Assembly: GCA_023269645.1 (NCBI GenBank)
Contig: JAHFPR010000096.1
Coordinates: 1 to 7,655, forward strand
Direction of reading: 5' to 3'
DNA: 7,655 bases
Source of the DNA: Alphaproteobacteria bacterium
GTDB lineage: Bacteria; Pseudomonadota; Alphaproteobacteria; Rickettsiales; UBA8987
Below the pieces are notes generated by a model. It saw nothing but the letters and a program-made list of their open reading frames with translations, was not told the origin of the DNA and did no database searches. The translations under genes were made by a program, and so were the position numbers. Within the stretch, counting starts at the first letter, position 1, and the number at the start of each line of letters is the position of its first letter. Positions 1 to 6,286 of this stretch are shown one piece after another.

Positions 1-776
1 CCGCCGCGCAGGTGCAAAACCACGCTTCTTGCAGTGTATCCCCGCCGCATTGCCGCCACCGCTGCCGCGCACGCTCCCGTGCCGCAGGCGAGCGTTTCGC
101 CCACCCCGCGCTCATACACACGGAGCTTGATTTCCGTGCGGGAGAGCACATTCACCACGCCTACATTCACGCCCTGCGGGAAAAGTTTTTTGCCGCCCTG
201 CTCCCACTGCTGCACACGCGGCGCGAGGGTTTCCAGATCAACGCTATCAACATCTTCCTCCATGAAAAACACCGCGTGCGGATTGCCCATGCTGACCGCC
301 ACGCCATCTTTCAGCGCGCCCACCACAACGGGAAGATGCAGCGTATCGCATTCCCACCCCAGCGGGATTTCCTGCCCGTTCAGGTGCGGTGCGCCCATAT
401 CCACCGTCACATTTTTTCCTTCCGAAAGTGCCGCTTCCAGCAATCCGGCTTTGGTGCGGATGCTCGCCTTGCCGCATTTTTCCCCTGCCAGCAGCAGCCA
501 CCCCACGCACCGCGTCGCATTGCCACAGGCATCCACCTCGCTCCCGTCCTGATTATAAATCCGCATGAAGCAATCCGCCGCGCCGCCCTGAGCATCCTCC
601 ATCACGATCACCTGATCGCAGCCTTGCGTATGCGGATTGGCGCGCGCCGCCAATCGCCGCACCTGCTCCGTCGTCAGCGCGAAACCGGCCACGCCCCGCG
701 CGTCGGCGATGACAAAATCATTGCCCAGCCCGTCCATGCCGATAAATTCCAGCACTTTTCGCATACTTCCCTGCAT
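1..776 (-). CDS. dapF: Diaminopimelate epimerase, 3' end cut by window edge
   Basis: DapF is the cytoplasmic, cofactor-free epimerase that converts LL- to meso-diaminopimelate for lysine and peptidoglycan synthesis. The minus strand is open for 258 codons and runs off the left edge. Both halves of the two-cysteine active site are visible: DACGNATRC with Cys84, and GETLACGTGACAA with Cys231, the acid/base pair of this family. The N-terminal GLGNDF (residues 16-21), the NQDGSE segment just before the first cysteine, and SMGNPHAV (162-169) are also typical. Family members are about 275-290 residues, so roughly 15-30 C-terminal residues are missing. Two starts are possible. ATG at 776 has AAGG eight bases upstream. 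ATG at 764 (giving MRKVLEFIG) has a closer AGGGA and gives an N-terminus of more usual length. The gene diverges from the thioredoxin-like gene. Confidence 0.95.
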   Translation of the reverse strand, partial: MQGSMRKVLEFIGMDGLGNDFVIADARGVAGFALTTEQVRRLAARANPHTQGCDQVIVMEDAQGGAADCFMRIYNQDGSEVDACGNATRCVGWLLLAGEKCGKASIRTKAGLLEAALSEGKNVTVDMGAPHLNGQEIPLGWECDTLHLPVVVGALKDGVAVSMGNPHAVFFMEEDVDSVDLETLAPRVQQWEQGGKKLFPQGVNVGVVNVLSRTEIKLRVYERGVGETLACGTGACAAAVAAMRRGYTARSVVLHLRG

Positions 777-806
777 GACCGATACCTTGCGTTGCACAAT
801 AATCTT

Positions 807-834
807 TTCACCAACCTGGCTACCGTGTTATACC
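807..834 (+). promoter_or_regulatory. Possible promoter for thioredoxin-like/DUF192 operon
   Basis: TTCACC (807-812) and TATACC (829-834) are separated by 16 bp on the plus strand, and a second -10-like TATAGC lies at 837-842. All are weak matches. The site abuts the dapF -10 on the other strand, so the two transcription units could interfere. The downstream gene lacks a clear Shine-Dalgarno sequence, so its message may have a very short leader. Confidence 0.25.
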
Positions 835-843
835 ATTATAGCA
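835..843 (-). promoter_or_regulatory. Extended -10 promoter for dapF
   Basis: Read on the minus strand this is TGCTATAAT, a perfect TATAAT preceded by the extended -10 TGn. No good -35 is seen 16-18 bp upstream, which is tolerated for extended -10 promoters. Predicted transcription would start near 828, leaving a leader of about 50 nt before the dapF ATG. An alternative pairing on the same strand is TTGGAT, 17 bp, TATAAC. Confidence 0.5.
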
Positions 844-865
844 CATTCAATCCAACCCTCGCACC

Positions 866-1540
866 ATGATGCGCCTGATAAAACTCCTGTTCACGCTGTG
901 CCTGCTGGTCGGCATTGTGCTGACCGGCTGGTCCTATGGCAAATCGCATTTCGGCAAGGAGTTCCAGCAATCAGGATTCGCCGCGATAATGGACAAGGCG
1001 GTAAAAATCGGCCTCCACACTTCCGCGCCCGTGCTGAATCCTTTTCGCAAGCCGCTGCAATCGGTGCTGGGGCATTTCTTCAAGGAAGATTATACCGCTT
1101 CCATCCGCGCGCCTATCACTGCCGGACAGCTGGAAAGCATCCTGCAGCTCAGCCGCCAGTCTTCCGGTGAACGGATGATCCTGCTCTACCTTTACAGTCT
1201 GGATTGCAACAGCTGCAACCTCAATTATGCCGATGTGAACGCGCTTGCAGCCGCTTATCCAAAAGATAAGGTGCTGGTGCTGGCGATCGCGGTCGGCGTA
1301 ACACCCCTGCAACTTTCCGATTACATGAACACGCATGGCGGCATTCCCGCCTTCAAACCGCTTATCATGAATGCGGGGGAAGAACCGAGGCTCGCCACCA
1401 TCGCCTGGCTGCGGGATATAGAATTTTCCAAAATACCTTACCTTGGCGTGATAGATAAAAGTGGCCGGATAAACACCTTGCCCTACGGGCTGGAGCGCGG
1501 CGCAGCCATCCGCGCTAAATTCGATGAAATATTCCGGTAG
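866..1540 (+). CDS. Membrane-anchored thioredoxin-fold protein (CNSC motif)
   Basis: This is a 224-residue protein with a basic N-terminus and one hydrophobic segment (about residues 5-23), likely a signal anchor that puts the rest in the periplasm. After about 80 poorly conserved residues comes a thioredoxin-like core: the strand MILLYLYSLD, then CNSC (Cys114 and Cys117), a helix, the strand VLVLAIAVG (137-145), and further on KIPYLGVID (189-197), whose Pro191 sits where thioredoxins have the cis-proline opposite the CxxC. These features indicate a thiol-disulfide oxidoreductase or copper/cytochrome-maturation type protein, but no specific subfamily is recognised. Start choice is uncertain: ATG at 866 and 869 are adjacent and neither has a good ribosome binding site. 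The stop is 4 bp before the DUF192 start, so the pair is very probably cotranscribed. Confidence 0.7.
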   Translation: MMRLIKLLFTLCLLVGIVLTGWSYGKSHFGKEFQQSGFAAIMDKAVKIGLHTSAPVLNPFRKPLQSVLGHFFKEDYTASIRAPITAGQLESILQLSRQSSGERMILLYLYSLDCNSCNLNYADVNALAAAYPKDKVLVLAIAVGVTPLQLSDYMNTHGGIPAFKPLIMNAGEEPRLATIAWLRDIEFSKIPYLGVIDKSGRINTLPYGLERGAAIRAKFDEIFR

Positions 1541-1544
1541 GTGA

Positions 1545-2060
1545 GTGAATCACGGCATGGCACGGCAGTTACGGACAATGGGGATAGTGCTTCTGCTGGT
1601 GGCGGGGGGATGGCTGTTTTTCAACCAGTCCTCCACGCACTTCCGTGAAGAACGCGCGCAGGAAGGCTTGCCGCTTGTCACGGTGCGGGTGGAGAAAGCC
1701 TCCGGCGGCGCGGTTATTTTCCATGCGGAACTTGCCGCCACGCCGAAGCAGCAGGAGCGCGGCCTGATGTTCCGCACGAAGCTCGCGGAGAACGCCGGAA
1801 TGCTGTTCCCCTTCAAAGAGCCGAAGATGACAGCATTCTGGATGAAAAACACGCTGATCCCGCTTGATATGGTGTTCATCGCGGAGGACGGAAAGATCGT
1901 GAACATCGCGCGCAATACCGCGCCGGAATCGCTTGCGCCCATCTCCTCCGGCAAGCCGGTTTTCGCCGTGCTCGAAATAGGCGGCAGCGTGGCGGATAGG
2001 CTGGGGGTGCAGGAGGGAGATGTGGTAGTGGTTGATAACAATTATAGTCATGCCAAATAA
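1545..2060 (+). CDS. DUF192 family protein, exported or membrane-anchored
   Basis: This 171-residue protein carries the DUF192 hallmarks: ERGLMFR (71-77), GMLFPF (85-90), FWMKNTLIPLDMVFI (98-112), a run ending in APISS (131-135), and AVLEI (141-145) followed by GVQEGDVV near the end. Residues 13-26 are a hydrophobic helix, so the domain is likely periplasmic, tethered or cleaved. DUF192 is a small beta-rich domain widespread in bacteria and archaea; its biochemical role is not firmly known. The GTG at 1545 starts 4 bp after the upstream stop; ATG at 1557 is an in-frame alternative, and the AGGTGAG at 1539-1545 is not ideally spaced for either. Cotranscription with a thioredoxin-fold protein hints at a shared periplasmic role, which is inference. 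The stop codon lies inside a perfect hairpin. Confidence 0.85.
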   Translation: MNHGMARQLRTMGIVLLLVAGGWLFFNQSSTHFREERAQEGLPLVTVRVEKASGGAVIFHAELAATPKQQERGLMFRTKLAENAGMLFPFKEPKMTAFWMKNTLIPLDMVFIAEDGKIVNIARNTAPESLAPISSGKPVFAVLEIGGSVADRLGVQEGDVVVVDNNYSHAK

Positions 2061-2083
2061 TATTCTGTAAGAATATTATTTGG
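2053..2083 (+). terminator. Perfect 13-bp hairpin overlapping the DUF192 stop
   Basis: The arm CCAAATAATATTC (2053-2065), a five-base loop TGTAA, and the exact reverse complement GAATATTATTTGG (2071-2083) form a perfect stem. It begins in the last codons of the upstream gene, and the stop TAA (2058-2060) is within the left arm. No T-tract follows on either strand, so it is not a canonical intrinsic terminator. It may instead protect the 3' end of the message or act with Rho. Confidence 0.45.
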
Positions 2084-2289
2084 AAACACTATAGAGCATT
2101 TTCGATTGAATCATGCGCGTCATTCCTGCGAAGGCAGGAATCTCCATCTCAGCATAGTGCATTGTTTCTAAAGAAATTCCTTCCTTCGCAGGAATTATAT
2201 GTACCTCATGCCCCCACCAGCTTTCGTAAGTGCACTTCGCTCAGCATGACATATCCCCACAGTCGCTCCGCGCTGCGGGGTGACAGGTG
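2084..2289. repeat. Intergenic mosaic of small palindromic repeats
   Basis: This is a non-coding stretch between convergent genes. A 20-bp palindrome-like unit at 2122-2141 (ATTCCTGC, GAAG, GCAGGAAT) recurs inverted at 2176-2195 with one mismatch, so the pair could form a large stem around a 34-nt loop. Further along are CACTTCGCTCAGCATGAC (2233-2250) and a GC-rich imperfect hairpin at 2255-2280. Motifs of this type, such as cattcctgcgaaggcaggaat and ttcgctcagcatgac, resemble dispersed intergenic repeats found in several alphaproteobacterial genomes (from memory, not searched). No credible protein is encoded here. Confidence 0.6.
2255..2280 (-). terminator. GC-rich hairpin just downstream of the DAHP synthase gene
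   Basis: The left arm CCCCACAGTCGC and right arm GCGCTGCGGGG fold around a TCC loop. The stem has ten pairs, one A-C mismatch and one bulged T. It lies nine bases past the DAHP synthase stop on the minus strand. No T-run follows, so if it terminates transcription it is not a textbook intrinsic terminator. It may simply be part of the local repeat mosaic. Confidence 0.3.
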
Positions 2290-3672
2290 CTATTTTCCCT
2301 TCAATTCCTCCGAAATCAGAAACGCGAGTTCCAGGCTTTGCGAGGCGTTCAGGCGCGGGTCGCAGTGGGTGTGGTAGCGGTGCTTCAAATCCACCTCGGA
2401 AATCGCCTGCGCGCCTCCAATACACTCCGTAACGTCTTGACCAGTCATTTCAAAGTGCACACCGCCCGCATAGGTTCCCTCCGCCTTGTGCACGGCGAAA
2501 AAGCCCCGCACTTCCGCCAGAATATCGTTGAACGGGCGCGTTTTATAGCCGTTGGGGGATTTGATGGTGTTGCCGTGCATCGGATCGCAGCTCCAGATGA
2601 TATTCCGGCCTTCCTTTTTCACCGCGCGCACCAGCGGCGGCAGCAATTCCTGCACCTTGTCAGCACCCATGCGGCTGATGAGGGTGAGGTGGCCGGGGAT
2701 ATTCTCCGGGTTCAGCACGTCCATAAGCCGCAGCAGTTCGTCCGGCTTCATGCTCGGCCCCACCTTGCAGGCAATCGGGTTACCGATACCGCGGAAGAAT
2801 TCCACGTGCGCCTCGTCCAGCTTGCGGGTGCGGTCGCCGATCCACAGCATATGCGCGGAGCAGGCGTAATGTTTTTCCGCCTTCGCATCCCACCGCGTGA
2901 GTGCCTGCTCGTAGCCCAGCAACAGCCCCTCGTGCGAGATGAAGAACGAGGCTTCCTTCAGTTGCTCCACGTCGTCGAGATCCAGCCCGCAGGCGCGGAT
3001 GAACGATACGCATTCGTCAATGCGCGAGACCACGTCGGCGAAGCGGCGGCCTTGTTTCGATTCGCTGATGAACGCCCGGTTCCACTGGCTGATGTTGCGG
3101 AGGCTCGCCTCGCCGCCCTTCGCCAGCGACCGCAGAAAGTTGAGCGTGGCGGAGGCCTGGCCGTAGGCCTTCATCAGATTTTCCGGCTGGTTGCGGCGCG
3201 ATTCTTCCGAGAAATCCATGCTGTTGACGATGTCGCCACGATAGGCCGGAAGCTCCTTGCCATCCTTAATCTCCACCCCCGCAGAGCGGGGCTTGGCAAA
3301 CTGCCCGGCTACGCGCCCGACCTTCACCACCGGCTGCCCGGTTCCGTACATCAGCGCGACCGTCATCTGCAGCATCACCTGGAAATAGCTGCGGAGATTG
3401 TCTTCGGAAAATTCCGCAAAACTCTCCGCGCAATCCCCGCCCTGGAGCAGGAACGCGCGGCCAGCCGCAACCTCCCCCAACTGCCCTTGCAGTTGGCGGA
3501 TCTCACTGGGGGTGACGAGCGCGGGAAAGCCGGCAAGCCGTTGCAGCACCACATCAAGCTGCGCCTTATCCTCCGCCGCATATTCCGGCTGCTGCTGGAT
3601 GGGCAAGCCCCTCCAGCTATCGGGTTTCCACGATTTTTTTGCTTTTTCCGCCTGTTTCAAATTCGATGCCAT
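2290..3672 (-). CDS. Class II (plant-type) DAHP synthase
   Basis: This enzyme condenses phosphoenolpyruvate with erythrose 4-phosphate to 3-deoxy-D-arabino-heptulosonate 7-phosphate, the first step of the shikimate pathway to aromatic amino acids, in the cytoplasm. The 460-residue protein is full length for the class II family. Metal-ligand positions known from the Mycobacterium tuberculosis enzyme are all matched: Cys81 in GGDCAESF, His366 in CDPMHGNT, Glu408 in GVHFEMTG and Asp438 in CDPRLN, with the same spacing between the last three. Other family blocks are KVGRVAGQFAKPRS (117-130), AHMLWIGDRTR (273-283), and TECIGGAQAISE (415-426). ATG at 3672 has AGGA seven bases upstream. It lies 140 bp downstream of the KdsB fusion on the same strand and has its own candidate -10. 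Regulation by aromatic amino acids is known for relatives but cannot be read from this sequence. Confidence 0.95.
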   Translation of the reverse strand: MASNLKQAEKAKKSWKPDSWRGLPIQQQPEYAAEDKAQLDVVLQRLAGFPALVTPSEIRQLQGQLGEVAAGRAFLLQGGDCAESFAEFSEDNLRSYFQVMLQMTVALMYGTGQPVVKVGRVAGQFAKPRSAGVEIKDGKELPAYRGDIVNSMDFSEESRRNQPENLMKAYGQASATLNFLRSLAKGGEASLRNISQWNRAFISESKQGRRFADVVSRIDECVSFIRACGLDLDDVEQLKEASFFISHEGLLLGYEQALTRWDAKAEKHYACSAHMLWIGDRTRKLDEAHVEFFRGIGNPIACKVGPSMKPDELLRLMDVLNPENIPGHLTLISRMGADKVQELLPPLVRAVKKEGRNIIWSCDPMHGNTIKSPNGYKTRPFNDILAEVRGFFAVHKAEGTYAGGVHFEMTGQDVTECIGGAQAISEVDLKHRYHTHCDPRLNASQSLELAFLISEELKGK

Positions 3673-3812
3673 GTATCATTCCTGGGTGTATAAAATGCCA
3701 CAAAGGCTCATTATATACCCATATACCCCGAATCTCCCCATTTCCCAAGTATTTTCCTGCACCCGCCTTCAACCCCAATAAATCGCTTGATATAAAAGAT
3801 TCTCATAAATGC
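3673..3812 (-). promoter_or_regulatory. Intergenic region with -10 for the DAHP synthase gene
   Basis: On the minus strand a perfect TATAAT lies at 3715-3710, which would start transcription near 3703 and give a leader of about 30 nt. No good -35 is visible at the standard distance, so the promoter may be weak or activated. No clear intrinsic terminator for the upstream KdsB fusion gene is seen here, and read-through into the DAHP synthase gene is possible. Confidence 0.4.
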
Positions 3813-5567
3813 CTACACCCTCTCCACCAACGCGGATAATTTGGAGAGTGGCCGCCCGCCCAAATATTTAATGACTTCTGCGGCGCACAAGCTGCCGAGT
3901 TTGCCCGCGCGGTCGTAGCCCAGGCCGTTCATCAGGCCGTAGAGCACCCCGGCGGCGTAGAGATCGCCCGCGCCCGTCACGTCATACACTTCCTCCACTT
4001 TCACCGGCGCGATGCGGTGGATGCGGTTTTCCGCGAGGATGCAGGAGCCTTGTTCGCTTTGAGTGATTGCCACCACCTCGCACACACCGTTGACGCGGAA
4101 GAGGATGTTCTGCATCTCCTTTTCGCCGTACAGTGCCTCGATTTCGTGCTCGTTGGCGAACAGAATATCCACGTGGTTGTGGATGAGGTCGAGGAATTCC
4201 TGCTTATGCCGCCCCACGCAGAGCGGATCAGAAAGCGAGAACGCGATTTTGGTATCATGCTCCTCGGCGATGCGGATGGCCTTCATTGCCGCCGCGCGCA
4301 CGGCGGGGCTATCCCACACGTAGCCCTCGAAAAACAGCACTTTGGCATGGCGGATGAGCAGCGGGTTGATGTCCTCCGGCCCCATCTCCCGGCTGGCACC
4401 GAGATACGTCGCCATCGTGCGCTCGATTTTCGGCTTGCCGCCAGGTGCGGCGGAATGCTCCGTGACCAGGATCAGGCAGCGCCCGGTGGGGATGCCGTAT
4501 TCGGCGGGCGCGGCGGCGAAATCCGCCCCGGCTTTCTCCAGCGATTTGGCGAAACTCTGCCCCAGCGCATCCTGCTTCACGCGCCCCAGGAACGCGGCCT
4601 TGCCGCCCAGCATCGCATAGCCCGCGATGGTGTTCGCCGCCGCCCCGCCGGAGCATTCCGTGGTCGCGCCCATCGCCTTGTAGAGCTTCGCGCTTTCCTC
4701 CTCGCCGGTGAGCGTCATCGCGCCGTGGGTGAGGCCGTGTTTCTGCAGGAAGGCTTCGTCCTGATACGCCAGAATATCCACGATGGCATGGCCGATGCCA
4801 ACCAGATCGTAGGTTTTTTTCAGCGGCGCGGAACTGGTGGATTCCATCATCTCCTCCGCGCGTTTCAGCTCCTCCGGGGTATCCACGCCGAGCGGCACGG
4901 TATCCACCTTCACCACCTCGATATGCATCCCCGCTTCCAGCGCGCGGAGCTGCTCCAGCCGCTCGCGCTTCTCCAGCGGGCTGGGCGGAAGCTGCACGAA
5001 TTTATCCAGCACCTTGCGGCGATAAGCATACAGCCCGATATGGTGGTAGAGTGCCCCTTCCTGCGAGGGCGCGGTAGCGCGGGTGAAATACAGCGCGCGC
5101 CCGGTATGCCCGCCCTCCTTCCATGCAACAACCGCTTTTACCACATTGGGGTTCGTTTTTTCCTCCTCGCGCGTGATTTCCGCCGCCAGCGTGGTAATAT
5201 CCACCGAGCGATCCTTGAACGGCAGCAGTGCCTCGCGGATGAGGCGCGGGTCAAGCGTGGGCAGATCGCCCTGCACGTTGATGATGATGTCGTGTTTGCC
5301 CCTGGGATCGAAATGGCGGAGTGCCTCGCGGATGCGGTCTGTGCCCGAAGGATGATCGGGATCGGTGAGCACGGCGAAGCCGCCTGCCATCTCCACCGCC
5401 TTCACGATTTCCTCTTCCGCCGCCGCCACCAGCACCGGCCCGATGCCAGCCTCCTGCGCGCGGCGCATTACGTGCACGATCATCGGCAGCCCGGAAATCA
5501 TCGCCAGCGGCTTGCCGGGAAGCCGCGTGGAGGCCATGCGCGCGGGAATGACGATAACGGGATCCAT
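3813..5567 (-). CDS. kdsB: Fusion: CMP-Kdo synthetase (KdsB) + PfkB/adenosine-kinase-type kinase
   Basis: One uninterrupted 584-codon frame. Residues 1-240 are a complete 3-deoxy-manno-octulosonate cytidylyltransferase, which makes CMP-Kdo from Kdo and CTP for LPS. Visible motifs are PARMASTRLPGKPL (8-21), HPSGTDRI (72-79), NVQGDLP (97-103, Asp101), HHIGLYAYRR (175-184), PSPLEKRERLEQLRALEAG (195-213) and GVDTPEEL (227-234, Asp229). Residues 251-584 are a complete PfkB-family carbohydrate kinase closest to alphaproteobacterial adenosine kinases: GIGHAIVDILA (257-267), SGGAAANTIAG (306-316), SLSDPLCVGRHKQEF (444-458), DILFANEHEI (467-476), and the catalytic DVTGAGDLYAAG (529-540, base Asp535). 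Only about ten residues (241-250) link them. ATG at 5567 has AAGGA six bases upstream. Substrate of the kinase half is inferred. One oddity is that the KdsB segment usually reading VATD is VAAA (47-50). Confidence 0.93.
   Translation of the reverse strand: MDPVIVIPARMASTRLPGKPLAMISGLPMIVHVMRRAQEAGIGPVLVAAAEEEIVKAVEMAGGFAVLTDPDHPSGTDRIREALRHFDPRGKHDIIINVQGDLPTLDPRLIREALLPFKDRSVDITTLAAEITREEEKTNPNVVKAVVAWKEGGHTGRALYFTRATAPSQEGALYHHIGLYAYRRKVLDKFVQLPPSPLEKRERLEQLRALEAGMHIEVVKVDTVPLGVDTPEELKRAEEMMESTSSAPLKKTYDLVGIGHAIVDILAYQDEAFLQKHGLTHGAMTLTGEEESAKLYKAMGATTECSGGAAANTIAGYAMLGGKAAFLGRVKQDALGQSFAKSLEKAGADFAAAPAEYGIPTGRCLILVTEHSAAPGGKPKIERTMATYLGASREMGPEDINPLLIRHAKVLFFEGYVWDSPAVRAAAMKAIRIAEEHDTKIAFSLSDPLCVGRHKQEFLDLIHNHVDILFANEHEIEALYGEKEMQNILFRVNGVCEVVAITQSEQGSCILAENRIHRIAPVKVEEVYDVTGAGDLYAAGVLYGLMNGLGYDRAGKLGSLCAAEVIKYLGGRPLSKLSALVERV
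4845..4857 (-). promoter_or_regulatory. Possible internal ribosome binding site and start at the fusion joint
   Basis: On the minus strand GGAGGAG (4857-4851) is followed immediately by two in-frame ATG codons (4850 and 4847), encoding Met240-Met241 exactly where KdsB ends and the kinase domain is about to begin. GGAGG to the second ATG is a five-base spacing, suitable for initiation. Translation from here would make a free kinase of about 344 residues. The purine run also encodes the ordinary Ala-Glu-Glu of a KdsB C-terminus, so it could be coincidental. Confidence 0.35.
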
Positions 5568-5576
5568 AGTTTATCC

Positions 5577-5604
5577 TTGATAAAAAATCGGTTGCTTGTA
5601 TAAA
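5577..5604 (+). promoter_or_regulatory. Promoter for the cytochrome c operon
   Basis: TTGATA (5577-5582) and TATAAA (5599-5604) are separated by 16 bp, each five of six to consensus. The start would be near 5611, about 50 nt before the chosen ATG. This also argues against an in-frame TTG start at 5596, which would lie within the promoter. The -35 sits inside the leader of the divergent KdsB fusion gene. Confidence 0.55.
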
Positions 5605-5613
5605 TTACCCCCA

Positions 5614-5642
5614 CATATAGTTGCACGCGCGGCGATATGCAA
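5614..5642 (-). promoter_or_regulatory. Candidate promoter for the KdsB-kinase fusion
   Basis: On the minus strand TTGCAT (5642-5637) and TATATG (5619-5614) are separated by 17 bp, each matching four of six consensus bases. Transcription would start near 5607, about 40 nt ahead of the ATG at 5567. Confidence 0.35.
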
Positions 5643-5661
5643 TGACGGAGCGGAAACGCAC

Positions 5662-6273
5662 ATGAAGCTGGGGCACATGAATCTGGGCGACATTAAATTT
5701 TTTGCGGCGGCCATCGTGCTGGCGGTGGTGGTGCTTGGCCTCGCAGCGGGCGCGGGCACGGTGTTCTATCCGACCCAGGAGGCGGCGAAGCGCGGATTTT
5801 CCGTGGATGTGGACGCGGCGGGCAAGGGCGCAAAAAAAGAAGAGGAATCCGATATTGGCACGCTGCTTAGCCAGGCGGATGCGAAGCGCGGCCAGCAACT
5901 CGCCAAGAAATGCCTCGCCTGCCATACACTGGAAAAAGGCGAGCCGAACCGCAACTGCCCGAATATTTATGGCGTACTCGGCGGCCCCTTCGCCCACCGC
6001 GCGGATTTCACCTATTCCAGCGGCATGATCGCCAAACGCAAGGAAAAAGGCGGATGGGATTATGATGATTTGTTCGCGTTCCTCGCCAAGCCCAGTGCCT
6101 TCATCCCCGGCACGAAAATGACCTTCGCCGGGTTCGATAAGAAGAAGGACATCGCCGATATGGTGCTTTACCTCCGCACCAAAAATGATACTCTCCCCGC
6201 GCTGCCCGCGCCCAAGCCGAAAGCGGCGGAAAAGAAAGCAGAAGCAGTGCCAGCCGAGAATGTGAAGCCGTAA
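5662..6273 (+). CDS. Membrane-anchored class I cytochrome c (CycM-like)
   Basis: This is a 203-residue protein with an uncleaved-looking N-terminal hydrophobic helix (about residues 11-32), then a charged linker and a cytochrome c domain. CLACH (84-88) is the covalent haem-binding site with His88 as proximal ligand; Met153 in GTKMTFAGF is the expected distal ligand; the C-terminal helix is IADMVLYLRT (164-173). A Pro/Ala/Lys-rich tail follows (about 179-203). CycM-type cytochromes carry electrons from the bc1 complex to the aa3 oxidase at the periplasmic face, so that role is inferred. The gene diverges from kdsB, an arrangement I associate with alphaproteobacteria. ATG at 5662 is chosen because the frame upstream overlaps the promoter; ATG at 5677 is a second option. 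The segment usually reading GPNL is CPNI, giving an extra Cys99. Confidence 0.88.
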   Translation: MKLGHMNLGDIKFFAAAIVLAVVVLGLAAGAGTVFYPTQEAAKRGFSVDVDAAGKGAKKEEESDIGTLLSQADAKRGQQLAKKCLACHTLEKGEPNRNCPNIYGVLGGPFAHRADFTYSSGMIAKRKEKGGWDYDDLFAFLAKPSAFIPGTKMTFAGFDKKKDIADMVLYLRTKNDTLPALPAPKPKAAEKKAEAVPAENVKP

Positions 6274-6286
6274 CCGGGAGGATGCC

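Noticed and set aside
12..869. Plus-strand frame of 285 codons over dapF
   Set aside because: The minus strand encodes DapF with both catalytic cysteines; the plus frame is His/Arg-rich with no motifs.
2162..2377. Short frame of 71 codons starting in the repeat mosaic
   Set aside because: It runs from palindromic repeat sequence into the antisense of the DAHP synthase gene, and no start signal is seen.
2287..3693. Plus-strand open frame of 468 codons opposite the DAHP synthase gene
   Set aside because: Antisense shadow of a well-conserved enzyme; composition is Arg/His/Ala-biased and no family is recognisable.
4017..5603. Plus-strand open frame of over 500 codons opposite the KdsB-kinase gene
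   Set aside because: It lies wholly antisense to a gene with clear motifs on the other strand. Its predicted protein is His/Arg-rich and low in recognisable motifs, typical of a GC-rich shadow frame.
5596..5661. TTG start at 5596 extending the cytochrome c by 22 residues
   Set aside because: The TTG overlaps the predicted -10, lies upstream of the likely transcription start, and the extension precedes the membrane anchor without resembling anything conserved.
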